A stretch of 31,106 nucleotides of DNA, taken from NCBI GenBank assembly GCA_937887565.1, contig CALABS010000016.1:1-31106 (forward strand), given 5' to 3'. Source of the stretch: an uncultured Rhodospirillaceae bacterium. GTDB taxonomy: Bacteria > Pseudomonadota > Alphaproteobacteria > Rhodospirillales > Magnetospirillaceae. Of the stretch, positions 8,168 to 15,721 are shown piece by piece; the first letter of the stretch is position 1; each line of letters begins with the position of its first letter. A model generated the notes under the pieces. That model was given only the letters and a program-made list of their open reading frames with translations, had not been told where the DNA came from and did not search any database. A program made the translations under genes and the position numbers.

Positions 8168-8218
8168 TGCACTGATTCATTCAGATGGTCGGTGCACCAT
8201 CTGAATGAATCAGTGCAC
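8167..8218 (+). terminator. Very long perfect inverted repeat at the flgE stop
   Basis: Positions 8167-8188 are the exact reverse complement of 8197-8218, a 22-bp perfect stem with loop TCGGTGCA. It begins on the last base of the flgE stop codon and is followed by AATTCGTTGATTTTG. It lies between convergent genes, so it could stop transcription on one or both strands. The stem is about twice as long as usual terminators. Confidence 0.7.
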
Positions 8219-8325
8219 AATTCGTTGATTTTGTGGGCCGATTCACCAGACCGACGGTTCAGGGACCTGAACCCTTCGGGCTGGATCGGACCACGAGCGT
8301 CCCTCCCTCTTCGTGAGCGAACGTG

Positions 8326-8351
8326 CCAAGGGGGCCTCGCGGCCCCCTTGG
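8326..8351 (-). terminator. Hairpin downstream of the DsbA-like gene
   Basis: CCAAGGGGGCC (8326-8336) pairs exactly with GGCCCCCTTGG (8341-8351), loop TCGC. It sits 27 bases beyond the DsbA-like stop on the minus strand. No T run follows on that strand, so termination is likely but not certain. Confidence 0.6.
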
Positions 8352-8378
8352 TGCATCCACGCGGCGGTCGGGCGGCGG

Positions 8379-9143
8379 TCAGTTGGACAGCTTGCCGCCC
8401 TTGCGGGTGACCTCGAACAGCTGGCGGAAGCCCTGGCTGTCCATGGCGCCCGCCAGGATGCGGTCGCCGATGACGAAAGTGGGGGTCGAGCCGATGTCCA
8501 GCGCGTGGGCCAGCTCGATGTTCTTCCTGAGCTGCTGCTCGATCTCGGGCGCCATCATCTCCTTCTTGAGCTGGTCGACATTGGCGCCGGCCTCGCCGGC
8601 CAGGCGGAAGATGGCCTTCTCGTCCAGCTTGCCGCGGAACTTCATGAAGGCGCGGTGGACGTCGTCGTACTTGCCCTGCTTCTTGGCGGCCAGGGCGACG
8701 CGGGCGGCGATGGCCGAGTCCTCGGACAGGATGGGGAATTCCTTGTAGACGACGCGGACGCCGGCCTTGTCGGCCTTGACGGCCTCCATCATGGGGTCCA
8801 TGACCACCTTGCAGTAGCCGCAGTTGTAGTCGAAGAACTCGACCAGGACGACGTCGCCCTTGGGGTTGCCGGCGGTGGGATCGTCCTTGGCGTTGAGCAG
8901 CTCGTCCTTGTAGGCCTTCAGCGCCTGCTTGGCATCCGCCTCGGCCTGGGCGCGCATCTTCTCGCGCAGCGCTTCGACCGCCTCGGTGATCACCTCGGGA
9001 TGCTCCATCAGGTAGGCGCGGACGATCTTGCGGACGGCCTCGGCCTGATCCGGGGTGAGCGCGTCGTCCTTCTGGGCGGCCGCCGGCTGGGCGAGCAGCG
9101 CGGCGGCGGCGAAGGCGGCGGCGGCGATGGTCTTGCGGATCAT
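8379..9143 (-). CDS. DsbA-family periplasmic thiol-disulfide protein
   Basis: A 254-residue exported protein: signal peptide 1-23 ending AQPAAAQ, a helical stretch (about 30-85), then a DsbA/thioredoxin domain with active site CGYC (108-111) preceded by FFDYN and cis-proline loop STPTF (219-223). The long N-terminal helical insert and FFDYNCGYC motif resemble the Com1/27-kDa outer membrane DsbA-like group, which may act as oxidase or isomerase partner. The start at 9143 is chosen over an upstream ORF extension because GAGGAGAG precedes it and a clean signal peptide follows. It is 90 bases downstream of the M48 protease gene on the same strand, suggesting a joint role in envelope protein folding and clean-up. 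Confidence 0.9.
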   Translation of the reverse strand: MIRKTIAAAAFAAAALLAQPAAAQKDDALTPDQAEAVRKIVRAYLMEHPEVITEAVEALREKMRAQAEADAKQALKAYKDELLNAKDDPTAGNPKGDVVLVEFFDYNCGYCKVVMDPMMEAVKADKAGVRVVYKEFPILSEDSAIAARVALAAKKQGKYDDVHRAFMKFRGKLDEKAIFRLAGEAGANVDQLKKEMMAPEIEQQLRKNIELAHALDIGSTPTFVIGDRILAGAMDSQGFRQLFEVTRKGGKLSN

Positions 9144-9233
9144 GGGTGTGGAACTCTCCTCGGGAAAACGGGCGCACGGATATTGGCGGAAGGCGTGGGT
9201 CCAGGCAAGCACGGACGCTCGCCCGTCGGGCCG

Positions 9234-10592
9234 CTAGCGGTCGCGCTTCTGCTCCCGCTTGGCCTCTTCCGCCATCTGCTTGATGTCCTGGACGCGCAGC
9301 CAGCTTGGGCTTGCCTTCGGCAACAGGCGCTCGGCCTTGCCGGCGTGGTATTCGGCGTCGGACACCCGGCCGGTGAGCAGGGCGTATTCGGCCATGGCAT
9401 AGGCGGCCATGCCCTCGTCGCCCTCGCGGCCATAGGCGATGGACAGCAGCCGCCAGGCCTGCGAGTTCTGCGGCTCGTGGTGGGCGGCGAAGGTCAGGTG
9501 CTCCTGGGCCTCGTCCAGCAGGCCGGCATCCTCCTGCTCGATCAGCGCCTGCGCCAGGCCGAGATGGAGCAGGGCGCTGTCGGGCAGCAGCTCGACGGCG
9601 CGGCGGTAGGGGGCGATGGCCTCGCGGCCGCGGCCGTTCTCGAACAGCATCTGCCCCTTGAGTTCGTGGAAATAGGGATCGTTGGGGCGCTCGGCGATCA
9701 GTCCGTCGATCAGCGGCAGCGCCGTCGCCATGTCGGGCTTGCGGTACGCAGCGATGGCGCGGGCATAGCGCGAATCCAGGCTGGCGTCCGAGTCACGGTA
9801 ACGCTGGAAGGTGCGGCCGGGCGGCTCGAGGAAGGCGAATAGTTTGGCCCGCATGCGCTTGTGCATCTCGATCCAGGCCGGCGGGATCGGAACGTTGGAC
9901 AGGTTGGACTTGGCGACGTGGTCGCGCACGAAGGCGACGCGGTCCCGCGTCAGCGGGTGGGTGCGGACATAGGGGTCCTGGCGCGCCGCCACCAGCAGTT
10001 CCTGGTCGCCCAGGATGTCGAAGAATTCCAGCAGCCCCTTGGCGGATTGGCCGGTGGACTCCAGGTAGCGCAGCGCCGCCTGGTCGGCCGAGGATTCCTG
10101 GCCGCGGGTGTAGGCCAGCAGGTTGCGCATGGCCATTTCCTGGCCGCCCAGGGTGATGGCGGTCGCCACGTCGCCGCGCCCGGTGGCGACGCCGGCCGCC
10201 GCCCCCAGCAAGGTGGCGATGATGGCCTCGGTCGAGGCGTTGCCCACCGCGTCCTGGACCCGGGCCAGGTGGCCGCCGGCGATGTGGCCGGTCTCGTGGG
10301 CGATGACCCCGATCAGCTGGCCGGGATGCTCGGCGCGGATCAGCAGTCCGGTATGGAAGAACATGTTTTGGCCGCCGGCGACGAAGGCGTTGAGGGTGTT
10401 GTCGGCCAGCAGCAGGATGCGGACGGCGTTGGGGTCGAGGCCGGCGGCCTGGAAGACTGGCGTCGCAAAGGTGCGGATGGTATTTTCCACCTCCGCGTCG
10501 CGGATGAAGGTCCGCTTTTCCGCCGCCGAGGTTTCGGCGGGCGCCGCGAGGGCCAGGATCAGGGTTGCCAGAAGGAACAAGCGCGTGAGCAA
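9234..10592 (-). CDS. Periplasmic M48 metalloprotease with TPR repeats (BepA-like)
   Basis: Zinc protease fused to tetratricopeptide repeats; BepA in E. coli degrades or assists misfolded outer-membrane assembly intermediates. From the proposed TTG start at 10592 the protein has 452 residues: signal peptide 1-24 (LFLLATLILALAAPAETSAA), catalytic HETGH (99-103), third zinc ligand Glu166 in the QESSADQAAL segment, and TPR-like helices from about 300 to 430. The open frame continues upstream, but that extension lies inside the divergent gene and would bury the signal peptide. TTG is preceded by GGAG with 8-base spacing. The first 8 bases overlap the divergent lipoprotein start. Family firm, start moderate. 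Confidence 0.88.
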   Translation of the reverse strand: MLTRLFLLATLILALAAPAETSAAEKRTFIRDAEVENTIRTFATPVFQAAGLDPNAVRILLLADNTLNAFVAGGQNMFFHTGLLIRAEHPGQLIGVIAHETGHIAGGHLARVQDAVGNASTEAIIATLLGAAAGVATGRGDVATAITLGGQEMAMRNLLAYTRGQESSADQAALRYLESTGQSAKGLLEFFDILGDQELLVAARQDPYVRTHPLTRDRVAFVRDHVAKSNLSNVPIPPAWIEMHKRMRAKLFAFLEPPGRTFQRYRDSDASLDSRYARAIAAYRKPDMATALPLIDGLIAERPNDPYFHELKGQMLFENGRGREAIAPYRRAVELLPDSALLHLGLAQALIEQEDAGLLDEAQEHLTFAAHHEPQNSQAWRLLSIAYGREGDEGMAAYAMAEYALLTGRVSDAEYHAGKAERLLPKASPSWLRVQDIKQMAEEAKREQKRDR

Positions 10593-11979
10593 GAGCAGTT
10601 CTCCGTCGGTCGATCTTCCCGTCCTTCGCCGGTTCGGCCTGGTGGCCGCCGCCGCGTGGGCCCTGACGGGCTGCGGCATCGAGAAGCCAATGGGCACCAT
10701 GGGCTACGTCGAGGGCTTCGGCGGCCTGGTGTCGGCGGACGAGCCCCGGGCCGTTCTCGCCGCCCGTGACGTGCTGTCCGCCGGCGGTACCGCCGCCGAC
10801 GCCGCCGTGGTCCTTTATTTCACGCTGGCGGTTACCCAGCCGTCAACAGCCAGTCTTGGCGGTGGCGGTGTCTGCGTGGTGCATGCCGGCGAGGGCAAGG
10901 AGGCCAGGACCGAGGCCATCGTGTTCTTCTCGCCGCCCTCGGCCGCCGCCGCCGCGGTCGCCACGCCCACGGCGGTGCCGTCGGCGGCGCGCGGATTCTA
11001 TGCCCTGCACGCCAAGTACGGCCGGTTGCGCTGGGAGCAGTTGCTGGCCGGTCCCGAGCGCCTGGCCCGGTTCGGAACGCCGGTGTCGCGGGCCTTCGCC
11101 GTCGACTTGGCCAAGGCGGCGCCGCTGCTGGCTCGCGATGCGCAGGCGCGGCGGGTGTTCTTCCGCCCCGACGGCCGTGTCAAGGGCGAGGGCGACCAAC
11201 TGGAGCAACTGGACCTCGCCGTCACCATCGGTCGCGTCCGCCGCTCGCCGGGCGACTTCTATTCCGGGACCATGGCCCGCGACATGGCGGAGGCGGCGCG
11301 CCAGGCGGGCCTGTCGCTGACCGTCGACGACCTGCGGGCGGTGCTTCCGCAGTTCCAGCCCACCGCGATCCTGGCCATGGGTAACGAGCAGGCCCATTTC
11401 CCGCCCCCGGCGGCGGTGGCGTCGGGGGCGGCGGCCGAGATCACCAAGCTTCTCATCGACCGGGCCGGCGAGCGCCAGCAGATCATCACCCAGGCCTCGG
11501 CGCAGGGACAGGCGGCGCCCGCCATCATGCCCGGAACCGGGTTCGCCATCCTGGACGCCATGGGCGGTGCGGTGGCCTGCGGCGTCTCCACCCAAGGACT
11601 GTTCGGCAACGGCCGCATCCTGCCGGGGACCGGCATGGTGATGGCGGCGGCGCCGGGGATCAACGGCGGCCCGCCGGCGGTGGCGCCGGCGCTGGTGCTC
11701 AATCCCAACGTGGACGAGGTGCGCTTCGGCGGCACCGCCACCGGCGGCGGCGAGGCACCGGTGGCCATCGCCGCCACCATCCTGGCGGTGGCCGACGAGG
11801 GCCGTCCCCTCGACGAGGCCATCCGCCGTGCCGACCCGCCCAAGACGGCGCAGACCGTGCTGGCGCCGACCCGGGTCAATGCCTTCAGCTGCGCCAGCGG
11901 CAAGGCCGGCTTCAAGACCTGCAAGGTGGTCACCGATCCGCGCGGATACGGGCTGGCGGTGGTGGTCGGCAGGGACTGA
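10585..11979 (+). CDS. Gamma-glutamyltransferase-like lipoprotein, catalytic Thr apparently lost
   Basis: A 464-residue protein related to gamma-glutamyltransferases (N-terminal GLVSADEPRAV, AGGTAADAAVVLYFTLAV and SLGGGG motifs) but shorter than the usual 550-600. GTG start at 10585, with GAAGGA upstream, gives a lipoprotein signal with lipobox LTGC, Cys30. Key residues look missing: where active enzymes have TTHxSVVD this protein has GTGFAILD (317-324), so Gly317 replaces the nucleophilic Thr that also drives self-cleavage; the substrate-binding Arg of the family RETAP motif is also absent (FFSPPSA, 114-120). It is probably an uncleaved pseudoenzyme anchored in the membrane, role unknown. 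It is followed after 6 bases by an aminotransferase gene. Confidence 0.8.
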   Translation: MSKSSSPSVDLPVLRRFGLVAAAAWALTGCGIEKPMGTMGYVEGFGGLVSADEPRAVLAARDVLSAGGTAADAAVVLYFTLAVTQPSTASLGGGGVCVVHAGEGKEARTEAIVFFSPPSAAAAAVATPTAVPSAARGFYALHAKYGRLRWEQLLAGPERLARFGTPVSRAFAVDLAKAAPLLARDAQARRVFFRPDGRVKGEGDQLEQLDLAVTIGRVRRSPGDFYSGTMARDMAEAARQAGLSLTVDDLRAVLPQFQPTAILAMGNEQAHFPPPAAVASGAAAEITKLLIDRAGERQQIITQASAQGQAAPAIMPGTGFAILDAMGGAVACGVSTQGLFGNGRILPGTGMVMAAAPGINGGPPAVAPALVLNPNVDEVRFGGTATGGGEAPVAIAATILAVADEGRPLDEAIRRADPPKTAQTVLAPTRVNAFSCASGKAGFKTCKVVTDPRGYGLAVVVGRD

Positions 11980-11985
11980 CCGGCC

Positions 11986-13134
11986 ATGGCCTTCAAGGTG
12001 GCCGAGCGGGGCGCCATCGCCCCCTTCATCGTCATGGACGTCATGCGCGCCGCCGCCGAACGCCAGGCCCAGGGCGGCGACGTCCTCCACCTGGAGGTCG
12101 GGCAGCCGTCGGGCCGGGCGCCGTCCGGGGTGATCGCGGCGGCGCGGCGGGCGCTGGACGACCACGCCCTGGGCTATACCGTCGCGCTGGGCATGGAGGA
12201 GTTGCGCGGGCGGATCGCCGGCCATTACCACGACGCCTACGGCGCCGAGGTGGACCCGGCGCGGGTGGCGGTGACCACCGGCTCGTCGGGCGCCTTCCTG
12301 CTCGCCTTCCTGGCCGCCTTCGCGCCCGGCGACCGGGTGGCGGTGGCGTCGCCGGGCTATCCGGCCTATCGCAACATCCTCAAGGCGTTGGGCGTCGAAT
12401 GCGTGCCGGTGCGGGTGGGCCCCGCCACCCGCTGGCAGCTGACCGTCGAGGCGCTGGCGGCGGTTGACGGCCCGCTTGACGGAGTCGTTGTCGCCAGCCC
12501 GTCCAATCCCACCGGCAGCATGCTGACCGAGGCCGAACTGGCTGCGCTGCTGGCATGGTGCGAGGAGCGCGGCGCCCGGCTGGTGTCCGACGAGATCTAC
12601 CACGGCATCGCCTTCGGCGCCCCGGCTTCCACCGTCGCCGGCCGGCCCGGCCACGCGGTGGTGGTCAACAGTTTTTCCAAGTACTATGCCATGACCGGCT
12701 GGCGCCTGGGCTGGATGGTGGTGCCGCCCGACCTGTTGCGGGCGGTGGAATGCCTGCAGCAAAACCTGTTCATCTCGCCGCCGACCCTGTCGCAGATCGC
12801 CGCCTGCGCGGTGTTCGACTGCATCGACGAGCTGGACGCCCGCGTCGGCACCTATCGCGCCAACCGCGACCTGCTGCTGGCCGAGCTGCCGAGGGCGGGG
12901 TTCGCGCGGCTCGCGCCCTCCGACGGGGCATTCTATCTGTATGCCGACGTCTCCGATCTGACCAACGACTCGCCCGAGTTCTGCCGCCGCATGCTGGCTG
13001 AGATCGGGGTGGCGGCGACGCCCGGCACCGACTTCGATCCCTTCGACGGGCACCGCATGGTGCGGTTCTCCTTCGCCGGCTCCACCGCCACCATGGCCGA
13101 GGCCGCCCGGCGGCTGGCCGCGTGGCGGAAATAG
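11986..13134 (+). CDS. PLP-dependent class I/II aminotransferase
   Basis: A 382-residue fold-type I aminotransferase of the aspartate aminotransferase superfamily. Visible: substrate arm GQPSGRAP (39-46), PLP-binding GSSGAF (99-104), SPSNPTGS (171-178), Asp202 and Tyr205 contacting PLP, Schiff-base Lys232 in SFSKYYAMTGWRLGW, and the C-terminal MVRFSFAGS with the carboxylate-binding Arg. Substrate cannot be told; aspartate, aromatic or other amino acids are possible. It starts 6 bases after the preceding lipoprotein gene, so the two form an operon, although no biochemical link is evident. The ATG is the only sensible start. Family firm, substrate unknown. Confidence 0.92.
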   Translation: MAFKVAERGAIAPFIVMDVMRAAAERQAQGGDVLHLEVGQPSGRAPSGVIAAARRALDDHALGYTVALGMEELRGRIAGHYHDAYGAEVDPARVAVTTGSSGAFLLAFLAAFAPGDRVAVASPGYPAYRNILKALGVECVPVRVGPATRWQLTVEALAAVDGPLDGVVVASPSNPTGSMLTEAELAALLAWCEERGARLVSDEIYHGIAFGAPASTVAGRPGHAVVVNSFSKYYAMTGWRLGWMVVPPDLLRAVECLQQNLFISPPTLSQIAACAVFDCIDELDARVGTYRANRDLLLAELPRAGFARLAPSDGAFYLYADVSDLTNDSPEFCRRMLAEIGVAATPGTDFDPFDGHRMVRFSFAGSTATMAEAARRLAAWRK

Positions 13135-13223
13135 GGGCGGAAGGAGGGGGCTCGCGCCCGGTCGGGAACATCCTTCAAGGCCACCCCGTTATCCCTCGTA
13201 GCAATAGCGAGAGGAGATGAACG

Positions 13224-13433
13224 ATGGCGAACGTTCATACCGATTCCCCGACCCGCGAACTGGCCAAGCATCTGGAAGGCATCGACTTCCCGGCCAACAA
13301 GCAGAAGATGGTGGAATACGCCCGTTCGAAGGGGGCCAGCCAGGATCTGTGCAACCAGATCGAAGGCCTGCCCGACGAGCAGTACACCAGCATGGCCGAC
13401 GTGTTCAAAGGCTTCGGCCAGTCCGGAAAATAA
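13224..13433 (+). CDS. DUF2795 small protein
   Basis: A 69-residue cytoplasmic protein matching the DUF2795 pattern: a short helical domain with LAKHLEGIDFPANKQKMVEYARSKGA, then a second helix pair with LPDEQYTSMADVFKGFG. Function is unknown in the family; the fold is a small helical bundle. Ribosome binding site GAGGAGA lies 7-8 bases before ATG at 13224. It stands alone, with an 89-base gap from the aminotransferase gene that is long enough for its own promoter. Confidence 0.85.
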   Translation: MANVHTDSPTRELAKHLEGIDFPANKQKMVEYARSKGASQDLCNQIEGLPDEQYTSMADVFKGFGQSGK

Positions 13434-13435
13434 GC

Positions 13436-13452
13436 CCGGGCGGTAGGCCCGG
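13436..13452. terminator. Weak hairpin between convergent genes
   Basis: CCGGGC (13436-13441) pairs with GCCCGG (13447-13452), loop GGTAG. It lies between the stops of the DUF2795 gene and the convergent molybdopterin-binding gene, but the stem is only 6 bp and no T run follows. Confidence 0.3.
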
Positions 13453-13464
13453 CCACCTTCGGGG

Positions 13465-14973
13465 TCAGCCGATCACCAGTTCGAAGACCACTTCGGCGTG
13501 ATCGGCCATCAGGCCATCGAGGTCCGGTGCGTGGGACAGGGCGTCGAAATACTCGCGCCCGACCAGCATCGGGCCTCCGCGCCGGGCCTTCTGGACGGTG
13601 ACCACCACCGAGCGGCCCTCGTCGGGCTCGAAGGCCCGGACCATCTGGGCCAGCACCTCGGGGCTGACGGGGTCGCGATGGGCCGGCAGCACGACGGCCG
13701 CGTCCACGTCCTCGGCCAGGGCGCCGATGCCGGCGGCCAGGCTGTCCTCGCCATCGGCGATGCGGACCAGCCGCACGTCGCAGGCCGGCAGCGCCTCCTC
13801 GACCAGATCGGCCTCGGGCCCGGTCAGCACCACCACCGGCGACAGGCCGGCGGCCAGGGCCGATTCCACCGTTCGGGTGACGCGGGCCTTGCCGTCCACG
13901 TCCTCCAGCAGCACGTCGGCGGCGGCGCCGTCGGCCAGAACCAGGGCCGAGACCCTGGGGTCGGCGGGGGCGGCCGAGGAATGGGGCTCGATGGCGGGCG
14001 GCCGCACCGGCTCCTTCAGCAAGCCGCCGGCGCCCATGCGCATGATGTCCTGGGCGCGGATGGGCATGTCGGCGGCCAGCCGGCCGAGCACCCAGTCCAG
14101 GCCGTTGAGCTTGGGCGAGCGGCCGCAGCCGGGCAGGTTGACCACCGCCGTGGCGCCGATATGGCCCAGCAGCAGCAGGTTGCCGGGGTCCACCGGCATG
14201 CCGAAATGATCGATGACGCCGCCGGCCCGCTGGATGGCGGCGGGCACCACGTCGCGGCGGTCCACCGTCGCCGAGGCGCCGATGACCAGGATCATGTCGG
14301 CCTGCACGCGGGCGACGGCGCGTTCCAGGCTGCCGATGTCGTGGGGGCAGCGCAGCTCCTGCACCACGTTGCCGCCCAGCGCCTCGACGCGGGCGCGGGT
14401 GACGGCGGCGGCCGAGGCCAGCACGCTTTCCTTGGAGCCGGGCAGGGTGGACAGGATCAAGGCTGCCGTGCGCGGCCGGAACGGGCGCACCGCCACCAGC
14501 GGCCCGCCCGACGAGGCATAGGCGATGCAGGCATCGACCACCCGGCGGTCGACGCCGAAGGGGATGATCTTGATGGTCGCCACCATCTGGCGCGGCGTCA
14601 CCGCCGAGAACGGCAGGGCGGTGGCCACCGCCACCGCCTCGTCGACCAGGTTCAGGCGGTCCAGGCGGTCGCGGTCGATGACCAGCAGGCCGCGCCCGGC
14701 GCTGAACAGGTTGCAGCGGCCGGAAAAGGCCGGGCCGGTGGCGACGCAGTCGCCGGCCAGGGCCTGGGCCAGCAGCCGGGCGGCCTCGTCCTCGCCGACG
14801 TCGCCGTCCTCGAGGCGGGCGCCGGTGACGAAGTTGATCCCGGCCAGTTTCAACGCCCGGATGTCGCCCGCCCCCAGGACCCGGCCCTTCTTCAACATCG
14901 CCTGTGGCAGGCGTAGCGAGTGCGCGAGGATCAGCCCCTCCGCCTCGTCGACCCGGACTTCGCCGAATTGCAT
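13465..14973 (-). CDS. Molybdopterin-binding protein fused to a degenerate MobA/MocA-like domain
   Basis: A 502-residue cytoplasmic protein. Residues about 1-160 form an N-terminal domain (LILAHSLRLPQAMLKKGRVL); 165-330 form a MoeA/MogA-like molybdopterin-binding domain with ADMILVIGASATVDRRDVVP and VVNLPGCGRSPKLNGLDWVL; 345-500 form a MobA/MocA-like nucleotidyltransferase domain. In the last, the usual nucleotide loop LAAGxSxRMGxxK is shortened to LADGAAADVLLEDVDGK, and the metal-binding Asp of the LGDMP motif is replaced (VVLPAHRDP), so transfer activity is doubtful. ATG at 14973 is chosen (AGGGAGG 7 bases upstream) over a TTG two codons earlier. Likely linked to molybdenum cofactor handling; no Moco enzyme is in the window. 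Confidence 0.82.
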   Translation of the reverse strand: MQFGEVRVDEAEGLILAHSLRLPQAMLKKGRVLGAGDIRALKLAGINFVTGARLEDGDVGEDEAARLLAQALAGDCVATGPAFSGRCNLFSAGRGLLVIDRDRLDRLNLVDEAVAVATALPFSAVTPRQMVATIKIIPFGVDRRVVDACIAYASSGGPLVAVRPFRPRTAALILSTLPGSKESVLASAAAVTRARVEALGGNVVQELRCPHDIGSLERAVARVQADMILVIGASATVDRRDVVPAAIQRAGGVIDHFGMPVDPGNLLLLGHIGATAVVNLPGCGRSPKLNGLDWVLGRLAADMPIRAQDIMRMGAGGLLKEPVRPPAIEPHSSAAPADPRVSALVLADGAAADVLLEDVDGKARVTRTVESALAAGLSPVVVLTGPEADLVEEALPACDVRLVRIADGEDSLAAGIGALAEDVDAAVVLPAHRDPVSPEVLAQMVRAFEPDEGRSVVVTVQKARRGGPMLVGREYFDALSHAPDLDGLMADHAEVVFELVIG

Positions 14974-15142
14974 TCCCAAACCTCCCTGTCGGCGGCGATT
15001 TTACCTTTCCGTGGCAGGATTTCCACGGCCATTCTCCTTTTTATCCAACGGAGGGGCATTGGCGTGGTCGCCGTCCGGGCGCTATCATCCCGTCGGCCCG
15101 CCCGCTAAAGAGGAAGCGGTCGGACCGAGAGGAGAGGGTGCG

Positions 15143-15685
15143 ATGCCGTTCGCGGTGAAATCCTGCCTGGACGTGGTCTTCTGGCTCAGCGACCGGGCGC
15201 TCAACGACGGGGAATACATCCAGCCCCAGAAGCTGCACCGCCTGCTGTTCCTGGCCCAGGCGTATTATTCGGTGGCCTATCCGGGCAAGAAGCTGATGCC
15301 GGCCACCTTCGTCACCGACACCTTCGGCCCCATCGAGCCGACCATCTACCACGCCTTGGCCTTCGGCCGCCCGCACATGATCGAGCCCAATCCCATGCCG
15401 GGCGACGTCACCCATTTCCTCGACGGCATCTGGCGCCGCTTCGGCCAGTACAAGTCCGACCAGCTGACCAAGCGGGTGGCCGAGCACGCCGTCGTCGCCG
15501 AGGCCATGGCCAAGGGCGTCGGCGAGGAAATCCCCTTCGAGGCCATCGTCACCTTCTACGGCGCCGAGGCCGCCAGCCGCCGCAACCTCCCCGGCGTCGA
15601 GCAGGTGGTCCGCCCCCGGGTCCTGCGCTCGCAGACCGGCAAGCCGGTGGCGGTCACCAGCTGGCGGCCGAAGACGGTGAAATAG
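15143..15685 (+). CDS. Panacea / DUF4065 (SocA-like) domain protein
   Basis: A 180-residue protein whose first half matches the Panacea (DUF4065) domain: IQPQKLHRLLFLAQAYY (26-42), then FVTDTFGPIEPTIYHAL (56-72), the tryptophan/aspartate-rich FLDGIWRRFGQYKSDQL, and a later helical tail. Family members include SocA, a proteolytic adaptor-type antitoxin of Caulobacter, and many antitoxins and phage-linked proteins. No toxin-like gene lies next to it here. RBS GAGAGGAGAGG precedes ATG at 15143. It is convergent with the MmeI-like restriction-modification gene (36-base gap) and divergent from the molybdopterin-binding gene. An antitoxin role is possible but not supported by a partner. Confidence 0.72.
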   Translation: MPFAVKSCLDVVFWLSDRALNDGEYIQPQKLHRLLFLAQAYYSVAYPGKKLMPATFVTDTFGPIEPTIYHALAFGRPHMIEPNPMPGDVTHFLDGIWRRFGQYKSDQLTKRVAEHAVVAEAMAKGVGEEIPFEAIVTFYGAEAASRRNLPGVEQVVRPRVLRSQTGKPVAVTSWRPKTVK

Positions 15686-15721
15686 CCGGTCCGCCGAACG
15701 CGCGTCGCCTCGTCACGCCGC

